Positions 43,260 through 55,314 of a stretch of DNA of 64,000 nt are shown here, piece after piece. The first letter of the stretch is position 1. Each line of letters starts with the position of its first letter. A model generated the notes under the pieces. That model worked only from the letters and a program-made list of their open reading frames with translations, ran no database searches and had not been told where the DNA came from. Position numbers and translations under genes: made by a program. This DNA is from Sphaerolaimus hirsutus (taxonomy: Eukaryota; Nematoda; Chromadorea; Monhysterida; Sphaerolaimidae), in the NCBI GenBank assembly GCA_964036195.1, contig OZ038450.1:19435208-19499207 (forward strand), read 5' to 3'.

Positions 43260-43442
43260 AGGTTCAAACGAGACCGTGTTCCCGGTACATGGTTCGGCAA
43301 ATCCCAGTCCCGGTACCGACCCCCCAGTCCCGGTCCCGGTCCCGACATAAGAAAAAAGTCAGTCCCGGTCCCGACCCCCAGTCCCGTTCCCGACATAAGA
43401 AAATTTCTGGTCCCTGTCCGAAAAACTGGTCCCGTTTGAACC
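43260..43442. mobile_element. GGTCCCGG MITE copy
   Basis: GGTTCAAACGAGACCG and CGGTTCGGC precede GTCCCGG repeats; it closes with GGTCCCGTTTGAACC. It is related to 36212-36968. Confidence 0.6.
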
Positions 43443-43834
43443 CTGATCCCAACCCTAATATCAGACAAGTGGCAGTTCTTGTAATCATATATAGCCACAG
43501 AATGGCTGTGTAGTCATGGGATAGCACTATAAGTGGTTAAAAAATTTACTTTTTATGTCAACTTATTATGTATATCACTCTTTGAATGATTGAATGTTTC
43601 ATGACTTCAAGTGATGTTAGGCATGGAAGTGTTTAAACAAGGTTATAAAAGAAGAATAGTACATTAAGACTGTTATATGTTTCCCACTGTATAAAAATGT
43701 GGAAGCACATCAGCTGGATATTATATACTACACTAATTATATCACAACATATCACAATTTATTTTGACATGATAGCATGCAGGAGTAGAAACAATGATCC
43801 TAAAATGATATGCAACCTCGATATTGATATTTGA

Positions 43835-44508
43835 TAGGGTTGGAAAAAAAAACGTTTTTTTAACTCAGTTTTTTTTAAAAACAACGTTTTTTTATTAAAA
43901 AACGTTTTTTTTTTAAAGTTCCCAGATATGACCTTGTGTCAACATATATAGGTATATCAGAGAGTGGCAATACTCTGTGATATTATATATGACCATATAA
44001 TGGCTGTGGAGCCATGGGATAGCATTATAAGTGGTGATTTGTGTCAAAAATATCCATTTTTCGTCGACATATTGTTCGTATATCGCCTTATAGTCAAATG
44101 TTCGTGACTTCAGGTAAAGTTTGGCACGGAATAGTGATGAAACAAGGTTATAAAAGGAGGCTGTTACTTTGGGAGTGAAGTTACACACTGTGGAGGTACA
44201 TGGAAGCACATTACCTCAATATTATATAGTACAGCAACATATGACGGCTTATTAACCCATGGTAGCACATAGAAATGGATACTTTGGTACTAAAAATGCC
44301 ACAAAACCAATGAAAACAACCACCAATGTCAATTTGTGTGTGAAATTGCGCGCTTGCGCGCAAAAATTTTGCAAAATACCTAGTGCTTAGTACTAAAAAT
44401 TTCGGCCGATGTTTTAAAAAAAAAAAAAACATTTCGGACGTCATGTTTTTGTTAAAAAAAACGTTGTTTAAAAAAAAAACGTTTTAAAAAAAACATCGGC
44501 CAACCCTA
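43835..44508. mobile_element. hAT-type MITE copy 3, intact
   Basis: The ends TAGGGTTGG and CCAACCCTA carry perfect 8-bp duplications ATATTTGA (43827-43834, 44509-44516). It is the reference for reading the broken copy 1. Confidence 0.8.
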
Positions 44509-44516
44509 ATATTTGA

Positions 44517-45150
44517 TATTAAAAATGGTCAATATTCGATTTTGCGATTTGCTTTTGGTATAGCAAGGATATAGGTTTCGAGGAAATATGGTAGATATGA
44601 CATCACAAAGTACTGCCACTTGTCTGACATATTACCTGTATTTGCTGGCATATCACCAAATTTCGGAACTTCCGAAAAACCCTGTTTTTTAAAAAAACGG
44701 GGTGGTGTTTTTTTAATCCCTAGTCTGTACAAATGGAGCCAATGCCATGAATCCATTCTGTTGAATTCATCCCACATGTTGACATTGACAATTTTTTAAT
44801 GATTATCCTTTGATAACCAAATATTTTGGCCAAAATCTCAATCCCCAAGTCAATCCAGTTTGAACCCTATAAAATTTGCCTTGTGATTTTTTAAACAAAA
44901 TCAGTTTCCACCGTGATTTTAAAATAAAAAATCAGATTTAATAAAATCTGTAAAAAATTGGGCATTTTTTGATAAGAGCAAAATATGCGTTATCAAAAAG
45001 CGCGTTTTTTAAGATAAAAAACCCACATTTTTTAAGCACGTTTTAAGCGCGTTTTTACAAAAACAACGCTTTCTTTAAAAAGCGGCGCTGTGGAAAAAAG
45101 CGCTTTTGCCATCCTAGTTTTGTGAATGCTTGAATCATTTATTTTCGCAG
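44517..45150. other. MITE remnants, no gene recognised
   Basis: It holds an AAAAACGGGGTGG hAT fragment, a GCGCTTTTTTTA-type fragment ending GCCATCCTAG, and unique AT-rich DNA. Confidence 0.45.
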
Positions 45151-45308
45151 TTATGTCGAGTGTTGGCTGTTGAGTGCATGCCGGCCGTGACCAATGGCAG
45201 CTCTCTGGTTGCCTGTGGCCACGCGAAGTGCCCATCGGTGCCGCCGGATCGGATACAAAGCGCATCGGGGCTCGCCCACCACGAATGCAAACTAGTCAGG
45301 ACACACCG
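45151..45308 (+). CDS. Uncertain Cys-rich exon
   Basis: An acceptor (TTATTTTCGCAG) precedes and a donor (CACCG, GTGGGT) follows a 158-base GC-rich open stretch encoding about 52 residues with five Cys. The frame that is open starts at phase 0, unlike the phase-1 chitin-binding exons downstream. No domain is recognised. It could be an upstream exon of the same gene or a different one. Confidence 0.3.
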
Positions 45309-45724
45309 GTGGGTTGGGCTGCAGCAGGGGGATCTTGATTTCGACTCTCTTGGTGGTTGGATAGGTAGCAAATCGCTCCTCCGGAGGGATAGATAGCTGA
45401 CAATTTTTCTGGGGGGCGGGGTTGGATGGTTGTGGTGGTTCAATAAATAGGCTATATATATTTCGGGGGTGTAGAAGTAAAGCAGAAAAGGGAGAAAAAT
45501 CGCTAAAAGTACGTGAAAAGTTGATAAAAGGTATGTAAGCACATATAGTGAAAAATAGGCAATAATGAACATGAAAAGTAGCGATTTTGAGCAACAATTT
45601 GGGAACAATTTCTAAAAAATCGCGCCGGATAGGTAGATAGCTGGGCGTAGATATTGCTAGAAGCAACACATAATGGCTTATTTTTGGTATCCCTTGTTCA
45701 AAACCTAGTCTCCTGTGTCCACAG

Positions 45725-45918
45725 CGATCTGGCCAACTCGCCAGTCCAGAGGGTCAGTCGGTGGCTTTCAAGTTGCCGCGTGACTCGCTGACGAACCCTG
45801 CAACCCGCGAGCTACCCGGAAATAATCTGCTGTGGCGGGACAACAACCGATCTGGGGACGTGGACACGCTTGTCTGCGTTCCGCCTGGCTTTAAATCAGC
45901 GTTGATTGCCAGTAAACG
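45725..45918 (+). CDS. Uncertain GC-rich exon
   Basis: It lies between a good acceptor (CTCCTGTGTCCACAG) and donor (AACG, GTAGGT). One frame is open through the exon and includes LPGNNLLWRDNNRSGDVDTL and then VCVPPGF, which recalls but does not prove the second half of a CBM14 module. The phase does not agree with the preceding candidate exon. Confidence 0.3.
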
Positions 45919-46831
45919 GTAGGTTCTGCCGCCCTGCCGCCCCCCTGAATAGGGCCCTGACTCCGTTCAAAGTTCCTGGCTCTGTCCCGTATACACGCGA
46001 ACGCGATGCATGAGTGTGCGCACTTTCACAAAAAAGAAAATGAGAAAATGTCGCTCCACACACAGCGATTTTAAAAATAAGTTCGAACGTTTTTTGACAA
46101 AGAATGAATATTTTTTTCGTCAACTTGTTTACCTGCCGTTCTATTGGAGGTTGACGAATAAAAATATAACGGCGCTCTTCTCTGTGTGTGGAGCGACAAT
46201 CTTGTGCGTTTATTGGGCTGATGCAAAAGTTTTTGCCGTTTCCGGCTCGTTTCCCATTGGTTTGTCCTGGATAATCCCAGTGGGTTTCAACCGGGGTTTA
46301 TACGCTGGAATTAATTCAAGCATGACATTTTACTTCAAAATTGATTACATAACAGTGGATCCAGTACTAATCTATCTCTCAGCAATGTCCGAAACTAAAC
46401 AAGCGCGGTCCGCTGTGTCCGGTGCACACGATTTTTCAAAGAAATTTCGATGTAAAATCAGTCGGAAAAATAAACTTGGGAGAGATGTAGTCTCGTCCAC
46501 TTTTGTGTAATCAATTTCGCGGTAAACTTTTTTCTTGCTTGTTTCGTTGAGCTGTAATTCGAGGGCATATACCCCGGCAGAAACCTGCCGATCCAGAGAC
46601 GTGCCGGCAACGGCAAAAACTTATGCATTAGACCAATATTTATTTTAAGTGGACGATTTTTATTTTTTTTAACGATTGCATCGTGACGGAGCTTTTCCAT
46701 TAGAATCTTTTCGATGAACCTTCACGCTGCTTCGAGGTTCTAATGCATGGAGGGAGGCATGCTGGACCAGATAAAATTAGAATGTAGGGCGCCGGGCACA
46801 CGGAAAGGCGCGTGAAATCGGGCGTTTGAAC
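45919..46831. other. Intron-like interval
   Basis: A 166-codon frame (46010-46510) has no recognised domain and overlaps an inverted repeat (CGCTCCACACACAGCG near 46051 with its inverse near 46190), so I do not call it a gene. Confidence 0.4.
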
Positions 46832-47516
46832 TAGGGATGGCCAGCGCTTTTTTTCAAGCGCTTTTTTTTAAAAACGCCGTATTTTTTTAAAAAAAAGCGC
46901 AAGGGTCCCAGCGCTTTTTTTTTAAAAAGAGCGCTGGCAAAATTTTTTGTACCTATGCACTAGGTATTTTGTAATTTTTTTGCGCGCAAGCGCGCAATTT
47001 CACCATTACATTACCACTGATGGTTGTTTTCATTGGTTTTGTGTTATTTTAGTGTCATTCTTGCATGCTATCATATAATAATAAGCTGTGATATGTAAGT
47101 GTAGTATATAATATCCAGCCAATGTGGTTCCACATATATCTACAGTGGGAAACGCTAGTCTCATTGTATTAGCCTTCTTTTATAACCTTATTTAAGCACT
47201 ATTTCATGCCTAACTTCATTTGAACTCATGAACATTCGACAATAAGCAATTTACATAATGAGTCGACATAAAAAGTGGATTTTTTGAATAAAAACCCACC
47301 TGTATTACTATCCCATGGCTCCACAGCCATTCTATGACTATATATCATCAAAAGTACTGCCACTTGTTTGACTTAGAACCATATTTGGGAGCTTTCTAGG
47401 GAAATGTCTTGACATTTTTTGAAAAAAAAAGCGAAAAAAGCGCGTTTTTTTAAAAAAGAGTGCTTTTTTTAAAAAAAAGCGGGGCCGTTGAAAAAAAGCG
47501 CTTTTTTCCATCCCTA
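46832..47516. mobile_element. hAT-type MITE copy 4
   Basis: The ends are TAGGGATGGCC and CCATCCCTA, with perfect 8-bp duplications GTTTGAAC (46824-46831, 47517-47524). Confidence 0.8.
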
Positions 47517-48903
47517 GTTTGAACACATAAAATCGGCGCTTGCTCAACCGTCGGCGCCTTATGCTCTAATAAAATCTAGCTCCTGTGATTCAAACTTGGA
47601 AAATAGGTTTTTGTTCGACGCCTATAAATCACTGTTACTTGTCGCAGATGCAGCTGGCAATCGCTGGATATGTGTGTGCTTGGCTGGCGGACAAACGACA
47701 AGCTCCGCCCTTCGCCGCTGCCCGATATGTAGCTGTTTTCACGTTTTGTGAGCTGTCTTTTGTATTTAGGTCTTAGTCTTTTCGCAGTAAGTATTGATCC
47801 GCGACGTGTTGTGTTGCGGTTCAATGTGACCAAGCGATAAGATTGCTGATAAGATTTACGCTGCTTTTCAATAGGTTTTGCACGTCGCTTTGAGTGTATT
47901 TTCAATGCGCGGTGAATGAGTGTGGATCAACTATCGCTCGTTGCACCGTTTTTAGTGTTTCTCGCGATGTCGCTATTTTTGTGACACTAGGCATCGATGT
48001 ATTTTGTATTGTTTCCGCGGCGCAAAGCATTGAAACTGCCCGAAATTCGTTGCTACTTCTGAGTGTGGCTTCTTAATGGATTACATAAATATCTTTGGCG
48101 CAACGAGTCAACATGGTGTACAAATTCGCTATTCCCGGATTTACACTATGAAAATTGTTTATATGAAATGAATAGCCTGGTTTGTTCAGTTTTGCACACG
48201 AGACTGATGCGTCATTGCTTTGGCATTGTTCCAACATTCTGAAACTGACATTTGGGGTCGCTTAACTTGTTTCGTTAAGATAGCTAGCCATAGTTCGTTT
48301 CTGTCTCTGTTCTAGAATTCATTCCGCGTCCGAACTGGAAAACAGACATGCTTTTTTTAGGGACGCTAACCGCGTGTGGGCGGAGTGTCTTTTGGTCACC
48401 CCTTTCTGATTTTTATAAAGGAAATTGAAATTGCCACCATTCAATGACCGCAATTACATGTTTTAGCGGTCGCTGCATTCGGATGCGGAATGGGAATTTT
48501 CTCCAATTCGGCCGTAGTCATACTGAATGTGTTTCATTTTCATTTAAGTTCTGTAAATATCCATCGACTATTCGCATAAATTTGATGTCTTCATTGTTGC
48601 TAATTTGATTTATGTTATCATTTTTTTCAAGCATTCTACACGAATTTTGAATGTTTATGTTCAGTTGTTTAGTTAGTTTTTTTCGCCGTTTTCGCCGTAT
48701 TTCACCCGGTCATGCTTCACCCCTGGGTGGTATTCAACAGTAGCCCGATATTTACGTTCGCCTCTAATTAACCGGAAACTTTGTTAGTCAAATATTTCGA
48801 GCGAACCGAAAATGAGAACTCTTGTTCCGGCTCCGCGGAAGAAACGTATCGGGTTAATTAGATTGGTCGGATGCATTCAGTTGTCACATCTGGGGGCAGT
48901 CCC
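47517..48903. other. Unique interval, no gene proven
   Basis: A frame from about 47540 to 47775 reads through GNRWICVCLAGG and RRCPICSC and is protein-like, but has no ATG, clear splice sites or known domain. The remainder is non-coding. Confidence 0.3.
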
Positions 48904-49072
48904 AAGCCCTGTAAAGTGTAAAGTAAAGTGTCAAATGTAAAGTCAAATAGTAAACTGTCAATTGTCACGCAAAGTTCAGTAATAAAATGTTTGTTTTGAT
49001 TGACACTTTACTTAGCATTTGACCATACATTTGACACTTTACTTTGCACTTAACAGGGCTTGGGACTGCCCC
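48904..49072. mobile_element. AAGTGTAAAGTNAAGTG foldback, compact copy
   Basis: CAGTCCCAAGCCCTGTAAAG at the left and its inverse ending GGGCTTGGGACTG at the right, about 170 bp. Related to 33744-34135. Confidence 0.7.
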
Positions 49073-49220
49073 GAGCGAGGGTCCATTCGACTGGGCGGTG
49101 TGCAGAAACTTCTGCCTGTGCACTGGCTCGTTCGCATGGGGCTGCGGCTGGCGGCTCCTCTGCCCCGTGCACCGCCGTCTGCACTTTCCCTTTGCCTAGT
49201 GTCCAACTCCCTGCCCTGTC
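49073..49220 (+). pseudogene. Possible decayed chitin-binding module
   Basis: One frame reads EGPFDWAVCRNFCLCTG then a Cys-rich stretch with LLCPVH and a stop. The C..F..C and CP spacing weakly recalls CBM14. It could also be a chance Cys-rich frame. Confidence 0.2.
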
Positions 49221-50626
49221 TGGGTGGCCGGGAATTTGAAACTTTCCGAAATTTTTCACTACGTTTCTCGGGGTTCGATTTTTTGTATTGCTGTGCGTGA
49301 TGTCCACTCGATGTTACAGATTATCATATTTTTGTCTTTATCATTGGGAAATTTTGTCATTGAAATTTGATTATTTATCGTCATTCAATGGATGGAAAAA
49401 TAAAAACGACGGTTAAATTTCATTGGTGATTTTTTTTAAACGGTTTTTGTCTAACCACTGTTGTTTCCGGTTTACCTTTTACATAACTTTGCTGGAACCC
49501 CGTCAATTGAAAATGATACCTTTCAAGTTTTCACCTCCCTGCTGTCTCTGCTGCTTAGTCCTCCTGACCAATTTTTCTTATTAAAAAAATTGATTTTAAA
49601 ATAGATTTTTGAAAATTGAAGAAAAAAAATGTTTTCCAAAATGTGTAGGTAGATAAAATGGTTTTCGGTTTAGCTAGGAATTTTTCATATGGCGGAACGT
49701 GATTAATGGCTCTGTCCCATAAATACGTGAGATTAACATCCGATTTTATTAGTGAAATTGGCCCCCAAGCTAGTTAATGGCATCGGGTGTCAGATGGGCC
49801 CGGCCGATTTCAATCCGAATTTTGTTTGATGGGTCAGAAAGATGTTCAAATGCACATTGGTATAGATTGTGGTCGACGTTTCGCATTTTAACTTATTTAG
49901 AGTTGACATGGCAACCAGTTGACGCCCAGTGTGTAGGGCCAATGTGCCTATTTGGCGTGTTGCCAATCTTCACGTAGGGGAGAAGTGACACCCCGGTCGA
50001 CTTGCCAGCAGAGGGCAGTGGCTTGGGTGTGCGTTCCCCCAGTTTTCCCGTGGCACGACACTCGTGGGATGAGCAGAAGCATCCCGCCGGTGTTGCTGTC
50101 GCGGTTGCCTTCGCCCTGTCAACTGCTCCCGTTGATTGATCGTGTCTGTGTGTCAACTGGTTTCCGTGTCAATTCAGATTTCAGTTGACAATTTTAACAA
50201 TTTTGAGATGCGCATGTGGTGATGTGGCAAATGCGCATTTGAACATTCGGTACCCAGCAACCAAAATCTGAATAGGTAACAAACTGAATGGAAAGCACCC
50301 AGTTGACACCCGATGTCATGTCAACTGGTGCGTGTGGGGCAATTTTATGGATGATTCTGATGGAACTGATATTGCTGGGTTTCTGAGGGGTGAATTTATT
50401 ACATCAAGCGCCACTAGTTATCTTGATGGGACGCTGATGTGACATTCATACAAATCTAATTTTTTTAATTCTTGAAATGTACCCAAAAATGGACTTGAAA
50501 TTCTTAATATTCTTGAGAAATGATCGTCTGCTTTCGTTGGCGGGGCTGTTTTGCTGCACTGGGTCGCTCTGGCCCGCCGCTTGGATTGTTCTCTGGTGAG
50601 TTGTTGTTTTCACTGCCCTTTCTAGT
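49221..50626. other. Unique and repeat-derived interval
   Basis: GTTGACA-type MITE ends occur near 49910-49940 and 50300-50335. No gene recognised. Confidence 0.4.
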
Positions 50627-51268
50627 TGAAGGGTGTGCTTCTAAAAGTACCGATCTACAAATTTTTTAAATTTGAGTTAGGACCATTTTTGGGGTCCCCA
50701 TAAACATGCGCTTCAAAAAAAATATAATATGAGGGGGGGTGAAATTCAATTTTGAGATATGGGGGATCGAAAAAAGCAAAAAAATCGCAAAATACGGTTT
50801 TTGAAATTTTAAAAGTACCGATCTACAAGCTTTTTTCAAAATTGTTTTTTTTAAATGTACCGATCTGCACATTATTTTGTGTGCTTCTAAAAGTACCGAT
50901 GTCAGATCGGCGTCTGATTCAGCAAAAACTCATTTTGTGCTTTTTTATTATGAGTAAAAGTACCGATCTACAGCTGTCTGATTTTGTGCTTTAAAAAATA
51001 CCGATCTACATGCTATTACCAATTTGTTCCTTTAAAATGTACTGTACTAATAAAATATAATTCACTAAATTTTATATAGCTAGTGTTATGTGTATAATCA
51101 ATGATTATATCCATGCATGTGGATACCCAACAATATGGCCGAAATACCCATACCCAAAATTCCTATACCCAATACCCATTGATGGGTATTGCATACTCCA
51201 AACTTTCAATTGCAATTATCTCGAAATCGATTTTTTGTAGATCGGTACTTTTAGAAGCACACCCTTCA
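50627..51268. mobile_element. MITE with TGAAGGGTGTGCTT ends
   Basis: The ends TGAAGGGTGTGCTTCTAAAA and its inverse enclose many copies of AAAGTACCGATCTACA in the interior. Non-coding. Confidence 0.7.
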
Positions 51269-51480
51269 GTTGCTTTTGTGTGGCTGGCCTGCTCTGGTTT
51301 CCTGTGTGGCCGCATGGGGGACTGGTGTCTGCCAGTCTGCAGTGTTGGGGTGGATATCCATTCCCGTGAGCTGCGGCACTTGGCATGGGATAACCTACTG
51401 ACTGTCGATCTTGGGTGGGAATCGGGCCAGTTCCGCAAAAGCAAAAATGGCGAAAGCGAAGTGGCGAAAGTAAACAAAGC
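51269..51480 (+). pseudogene. Possible decayed chitin-binding exon
   Basis: A frame with CSGFLCGRMGDWC, VCSVGVD and LAWDNLLTVDLG aligns loosely, base by base, with the CBM14 exon at 55093, but lacks most of the later cysteines. Confidence 0.2.
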
Positions 51481-51599
51481 AAAACAAAAGCGTAATTTCT
51501 CTTCAATTTGTCAATTTACTTGCCATTTCACTTCGCTTTTGCGAATTTACTTCGCTTTTGCCATTTTTCAAAAAAAATTTTTGCCAGGTGGGATAAGGA

Positions 51600-51680
51600 T
51601 TTCCAGATTTTGACCCTCCTGGGGTTGGATAGATAGCAAATCGCCCCTCTGGAGGGATATATAGCTGAAAATAAGTTGTA
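51600..51680. repeat. CTATCTATC/TCCGGAGG repeat copy
   Basis: Inverted copy of the repeat at 28815, with GATAGATAGCAAATCGC and GGAGGGATATATAGC. Confidence 0.6.
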
Positions 51681-51746
51681 GAAAGCTGGAAAATCGCTCA
51701 AAGATAAGCGTAAATATAGTAAAAACAGCTGAAGATAGGCAATAAA

Positions 51747-51962
51747 GGGCCCACACGCGCTATTTGACATCGCAAATTCGCGTCAACTGAATGTAAAAAA
51801 TAAAAAAATAAAAAAGCATCACCCTAAACCGACACAATGAAAAGTAAATGTCATTATGAAAAATTAACTATGCATGCTCCATCAGATGGGAAAGTTAAAA
51901 TCAGCTAATTCACTAAAATTTAGTTGACATGAATTCAGTTGAAATCCAGCGTGTGTGGCGCC
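51747..51962. mobile_element. Short MITE with GGGCCCACACGCGC end
   Basis: The inverted ends match the 3.7-kb element's family. AAA flanks both sides as a possible 3-bp duplication. Confidence 0.6.
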
Positions 51963-52219
51963 AAAGAACAGGATTTAGTGACGATTACAGACGTATGTTT
52001 AGTGAATTTTCTCTTTTGCCTTCTAAACAGCGAAAATGCCTAAAAATCGAACCCACCTAAACCGACCCCACCAAAAAAATTCCCCCCAGCTATCTATTCC
52101 TCCGAGGAGCCATTTGCAGTCGATATAAGAGTCTAAATCCAAAAGCAGGCAGTCCTGGCAGGGAGCCAAAAAACCTAAACCCTGATTGACGCCAGTAAAA
52201 AAGCACCCGGCCCCAACTT

Positions 52220-52386
52220 CTACCCCCCCTCCACACGCAGCTGCACCTGAACTCCGAAACTAGGATTGCGCTCTCCGATCGGCTTGGCGATAAATGGCCT
52301 ATTCTTTTTGGTGGAGCACGGCTTGACCTTCTCCGAGATGTTCTGTCGCTGGTTGTCTTTGCGCTGGTCGATCAGCTTGAAGATTA
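52220..52386 (-). CDS. Terminal coding exon, unknown protein
   Basis: On the minus strand the acceptor CGCTCACCCGACAG precedes an open stretch beginning VIFKLIDQRKDNQRQNISEK, then a basic Cys/Lys-containing segment and ending GVQVQLRVEGG with stop TAG (52222-52220). The exon is GC-rich among AT-rich repeats and uses varied codons, so it looks like genuine host coding sequence. The frame stays open upstream to about 52500 (YGKLFTFQPNLNPAHPT), so the true exon start may lie further out. No family recognised; it lacks an ATG. Confidence 0.5.
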
Positions 52387-52625
52387 CTGTCGGGTGAGCG
52401 GGATTCAGGTTTGGTTGGAAGGTAAAAAGTTTACCGTACCACAGGCGGTTATCGGTACCGGTAGATGGTAGTTTACCGTACCGTATTGGCCTTGCACACT
52501 AGTTTACTACTGAAATTTCGTTAACCGACGTTTACACTGATTTTTGTGTTGACAAAGTGGATTGAAACCGTTCCATCATTCCAGAATAAAGTTCCATTTC
52601 TGCAACAAAAAGCAGTGATGTATAC

Positions 52626-53150
52626 TAGGGATGGCCGAAAAAGGTTTTTTTCAATGACAAGGTTTTTTAATAGGGTTTTATTTTAAAATAAAACCGTTTT
52701 TTTTCAAAAGCTCCCACATGGTAATGAGTCAACATATACAGGTAAATCAGACAGGTGACAGTACTTTATGATGTTGTATATAGCCATATAAGTCATGGGA
52801 TAGCATTATAAGTGGTGATTTCTGTCAAAAATATCCGTTTTATGTTGCCTTATTATGTATATCGGCTTTTGTTGAATGTTCGTGACTTCAAGTGAAATTG
52901 GCCATGGAATAGTGTGAAAATTAGGTTCAATAGAAAGCTAATTCATTGGCAGTTATTTTTCACACTGTACAAGTATATGGAGGCACATAAAGTGCAGGTG
53001 AAATTGCGTGCTTGCGCGCAAAAAATTGCAAAATACCTAGTGCTTAGTACTAAAAATTTTGGCCAAGGTTTTAAAAAAAACGGTTTCGATGGTCGGGTTT
53101 TTTAAAAAAACGACGTTTTTTTTATATAAAAAACCTTTGAAAAAACCCTG
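52626..53150. mobile_element. hAT-type MITE copy 5
   Basis: It starts TAGGGATGGCCG. The 8-bp duplications ATGTATAC (52618-52625) and GTGTATAC (53151-53158) differ by one base. Confidence 0.7.
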
Positions 53151-53434
53151 GTGTATACTCACGAGATAAGTGCACACACAAGCCAATTTGCAGAAAAAAA
53201 CGTGCAGGTTGTTCAAGTTTCAAAAATGAATTTCAGTTGTCGGTTTCGGTTTCAAAACGAACGCCCGTTTTAAAACCCAACCGACTACACTAGTTATGAC
53301 GTAAAAGCACAAACAAATGGAACCTTTCAGACTAAAAATGCCTCAAAACCAATGAAAACCAACACAAACGGAAATGTGCAGGTGAAATTGCGCGCTTGCG
53401 CTCAAAAAATTGCAAAATACGTAGTGCTTAGTAC

Positions 53435-53668
53435 CAGGGACGTAGCCAGGATTTTTGAGCGGGGGGGAGGCGGATTGTACGGGGGCCCCCCCCCTAAAGT
53501 TTGACCCCAGTAGTAAAGGAATGGCGCCTTGGCGCCAGCGCCATTCGTAGGCGCCACGCCATGGCGCCATTGGCGTTGGCATTTTTTTTTTTAAAGCCAA
53601 CAAAATCGCTCTACGTAAGTGCCATTTCTGGCATATTTTCTAGCCCGCCCCCCCTGGCTACGTCCTTG
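53435..53668. mobile_element. hAT MITE, GGACGTAGCCAGG family
   Basis: The ends CAGGGACGTAGCCAGG and CCTGGCTACGTCCTTG have perfect 8-bp duplications CTTAGTAC (53427-53434, 53669-53676). It is inserted in another hAT-type MITE remnant and carries a GGCGCC-rich piece at 53522-53580. These ends are familiar from many invertebrate genomes. Confidence 0.8.
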
Positions 53669-53791
53669 CTTAGTACTACAAATTTTGGCGAAGGTTTAAA
53701 AAAAACGATGAAACAAAAAATTAAACCATTATTATAATAACACTGGCTGTTTTTGTTATAATCATGTGCAGTGTAATGCAACAATTTTCAG

Positions 53792-53974
53792 TTGAGAGCG
53801 ACTACTCTGGGGACCGTCCCTCTGCGGCGTCGGACCAGTGCAGCAACAAGTTCTACCGCTGCGTGTCCAGCCGGCAGACCGAGCTCGCCTGCCCGTATGG
53901 GCTGTACTTCCACGCCGGCGACAGACTTCGTCGCGGACCAGACAGGGTTCCCGGCTGCGAATACTTCACCACCC
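53792..53974 (+). CDS. Chitin-binding (CBM14) exon A
   Basis: The acceptor ACAATTTTCAG precedes a phase-1 exon encoding SDQCSNKFYRCVSS, then ELACPYGLYFH and PGCEY, the C..FY.C...CP.GL.F...C order of peritrophin-A domains. The first Cys of the usual six is not seen. A possible donor with phase 1 ends it at 53974. Between residues LYFH and PGCEY a neighbouring frame (ATDFVADQTGF) fits the family better, so a pair of compensating shifts is possible. Secreted chitin-binding proteins act in cuticle or gut matrix. Confidence 0.6.
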
Positions 53975-54224
53975 GTTCGTTCAGTTGTTTATTTGCCGTG
54001 TTGAATGTGCTACCGTATTTTCTTCGTTCTATTTTTCACTTGCCGTTCTATCAGGGGTCTCGAATGGTTGGGGGTTGGGGGGGGGGTTTCAGCTATTTTT
54101 AGTACTATATGCTCTTGTATACCCATTTCGAGCTTTTTTACACCTACTTTTAGCGATTTTTCTCCTTTTTCTTCCTTCTATGCCTCGAAAAAGCCTATAT
54201 ATCGAACCACCACAACCCCCCCAA

Positions 54225-54320
54225 CCCCCCAGAAAACTTTTCAGCTATCTATCCCTCCGGAGGAGCGATTTGCTATCTATCCAACCACTCAGAGAGTCGA
54301 AATTCAAGATACCCCTGCGT
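54225..54320. repeat. CTATCTATC/TCCGGAGG repeat copy
   Basis: Same orientation as 28815, in the intron after exon A. Confidence 0.6.
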
Positions 54321-55092
54321 TCTGTTGAATGTGTTGTTCGATTCGAAGCAGTCTGTTTTCCGAGAAAACTTTCAAAGTGGTCGACTTTGGCGAGAACTCG
54401 GCCGTAAAGTAAACCCGGCCGTAAAGTAAATCCGGCCGTAAGGGATAGTCGTACAAACGTAGTTACGTTTACTCGATAAATACGTATACTCGAGTGCTGC
54501 GTAAATACGTTTACGTTTCCTCCCGAAAAAATACCGGTACTCACTTACTCGCGTACTTTTTGAAAGTACGCGAGTACAGAAAACGTGATTGAGAACATTT
54601 TTTGAGTGTTGGCGTTTACTCACCTTTTACACAGCGTAAAAGTAGAAAAATTTTACTTTAATTTTACTGTACTCAGGTGTGACTAAAAATAAAATACTTT
54701 ACATTTACGTTTACTTTGAAAAAGTTCAGTACTTTTAACAACTCTGCCGTAATGATGCCCGGCCTAAAGTAGCACCCTCTACTTTACGGCTGGGTTTACT
54801 TTACGGCCGGACCATCCCCGTCGACTTTGTCCGCTGTAACTGAGTGCGCTGATTGCTTTGGCGTGGTTCCTGATCGGGGGGACTTATTCTGGTTGCTTTT
54901 CTGGATTTATTCATGGGGGACTTATTCGAGGTATTGGCGAATAAATATGTTCAATGTGGTGTTTTTATCACTCCAATCCATGTTCATATTTTTTGCGAAC
55001 CGTGGTCCTGAATTGCTCGATGCCCTTGCGTGTGCCGTGGCCGTCGTGAAGCCGTCGATCATTGCACTAATCATCACGCAACTGCATCACAG
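54321..55092. other. Intron-like interval
   Basis: It contains CGGCCGTAAAGTA repeats and TACGTTTACG palindromic pieces, probably MITE remnants. Confidence 0.4.
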
Positions 55093-55302
55093 GACAAACG
55101 TCTTCGCCGATCAACTCCTGTTCTGGACAACCCGATGGCCTGTATTCCCGTAGAGGCGACTGCACTCATTGCGTGCAGTGTGTGGGCGGAGCCTAGGTCG
55201 TCGGCGATTGTCCCGGCGGCCTGCATTTCGACGCTGAGCAGCTGGTTTGCGATTATCCCGAAAATGCTGGTTGCGATAGTGGAAGGCCAGCTGACACCAC
55301 GG
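55093..55302 (+). pseudogene. Chitin-binding (CBM14) exon B with in-frame stop
   Basis: The acceptor GCATCACAG opens a phase-1 exon reading CSGQPDGLYSRRGDCTHCVQ, then CVGGA, stop TAG (55194-55196), VVGDCPGGLHFDAEQLVC and DYPENAGC. The six-Cys CBM14 pattern is complete apart from the stop. Exon C has GCCGCGGTC where this exon has GCCTAGGTC, so the stop arose by substitution at an otherwise conserved site. A phase-1 donor (ACGG, GTTTGT) closes it at 55302. Confidence 0.7.
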
Positions 55303-55314
55303 GTTTGTGATCGG

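Noticed and set aside
46010..46510. 166-aa protein
   Set aside because: No domain, it overlaps an inverted repeat and has no conservation signal that I can judge; left uncalled.
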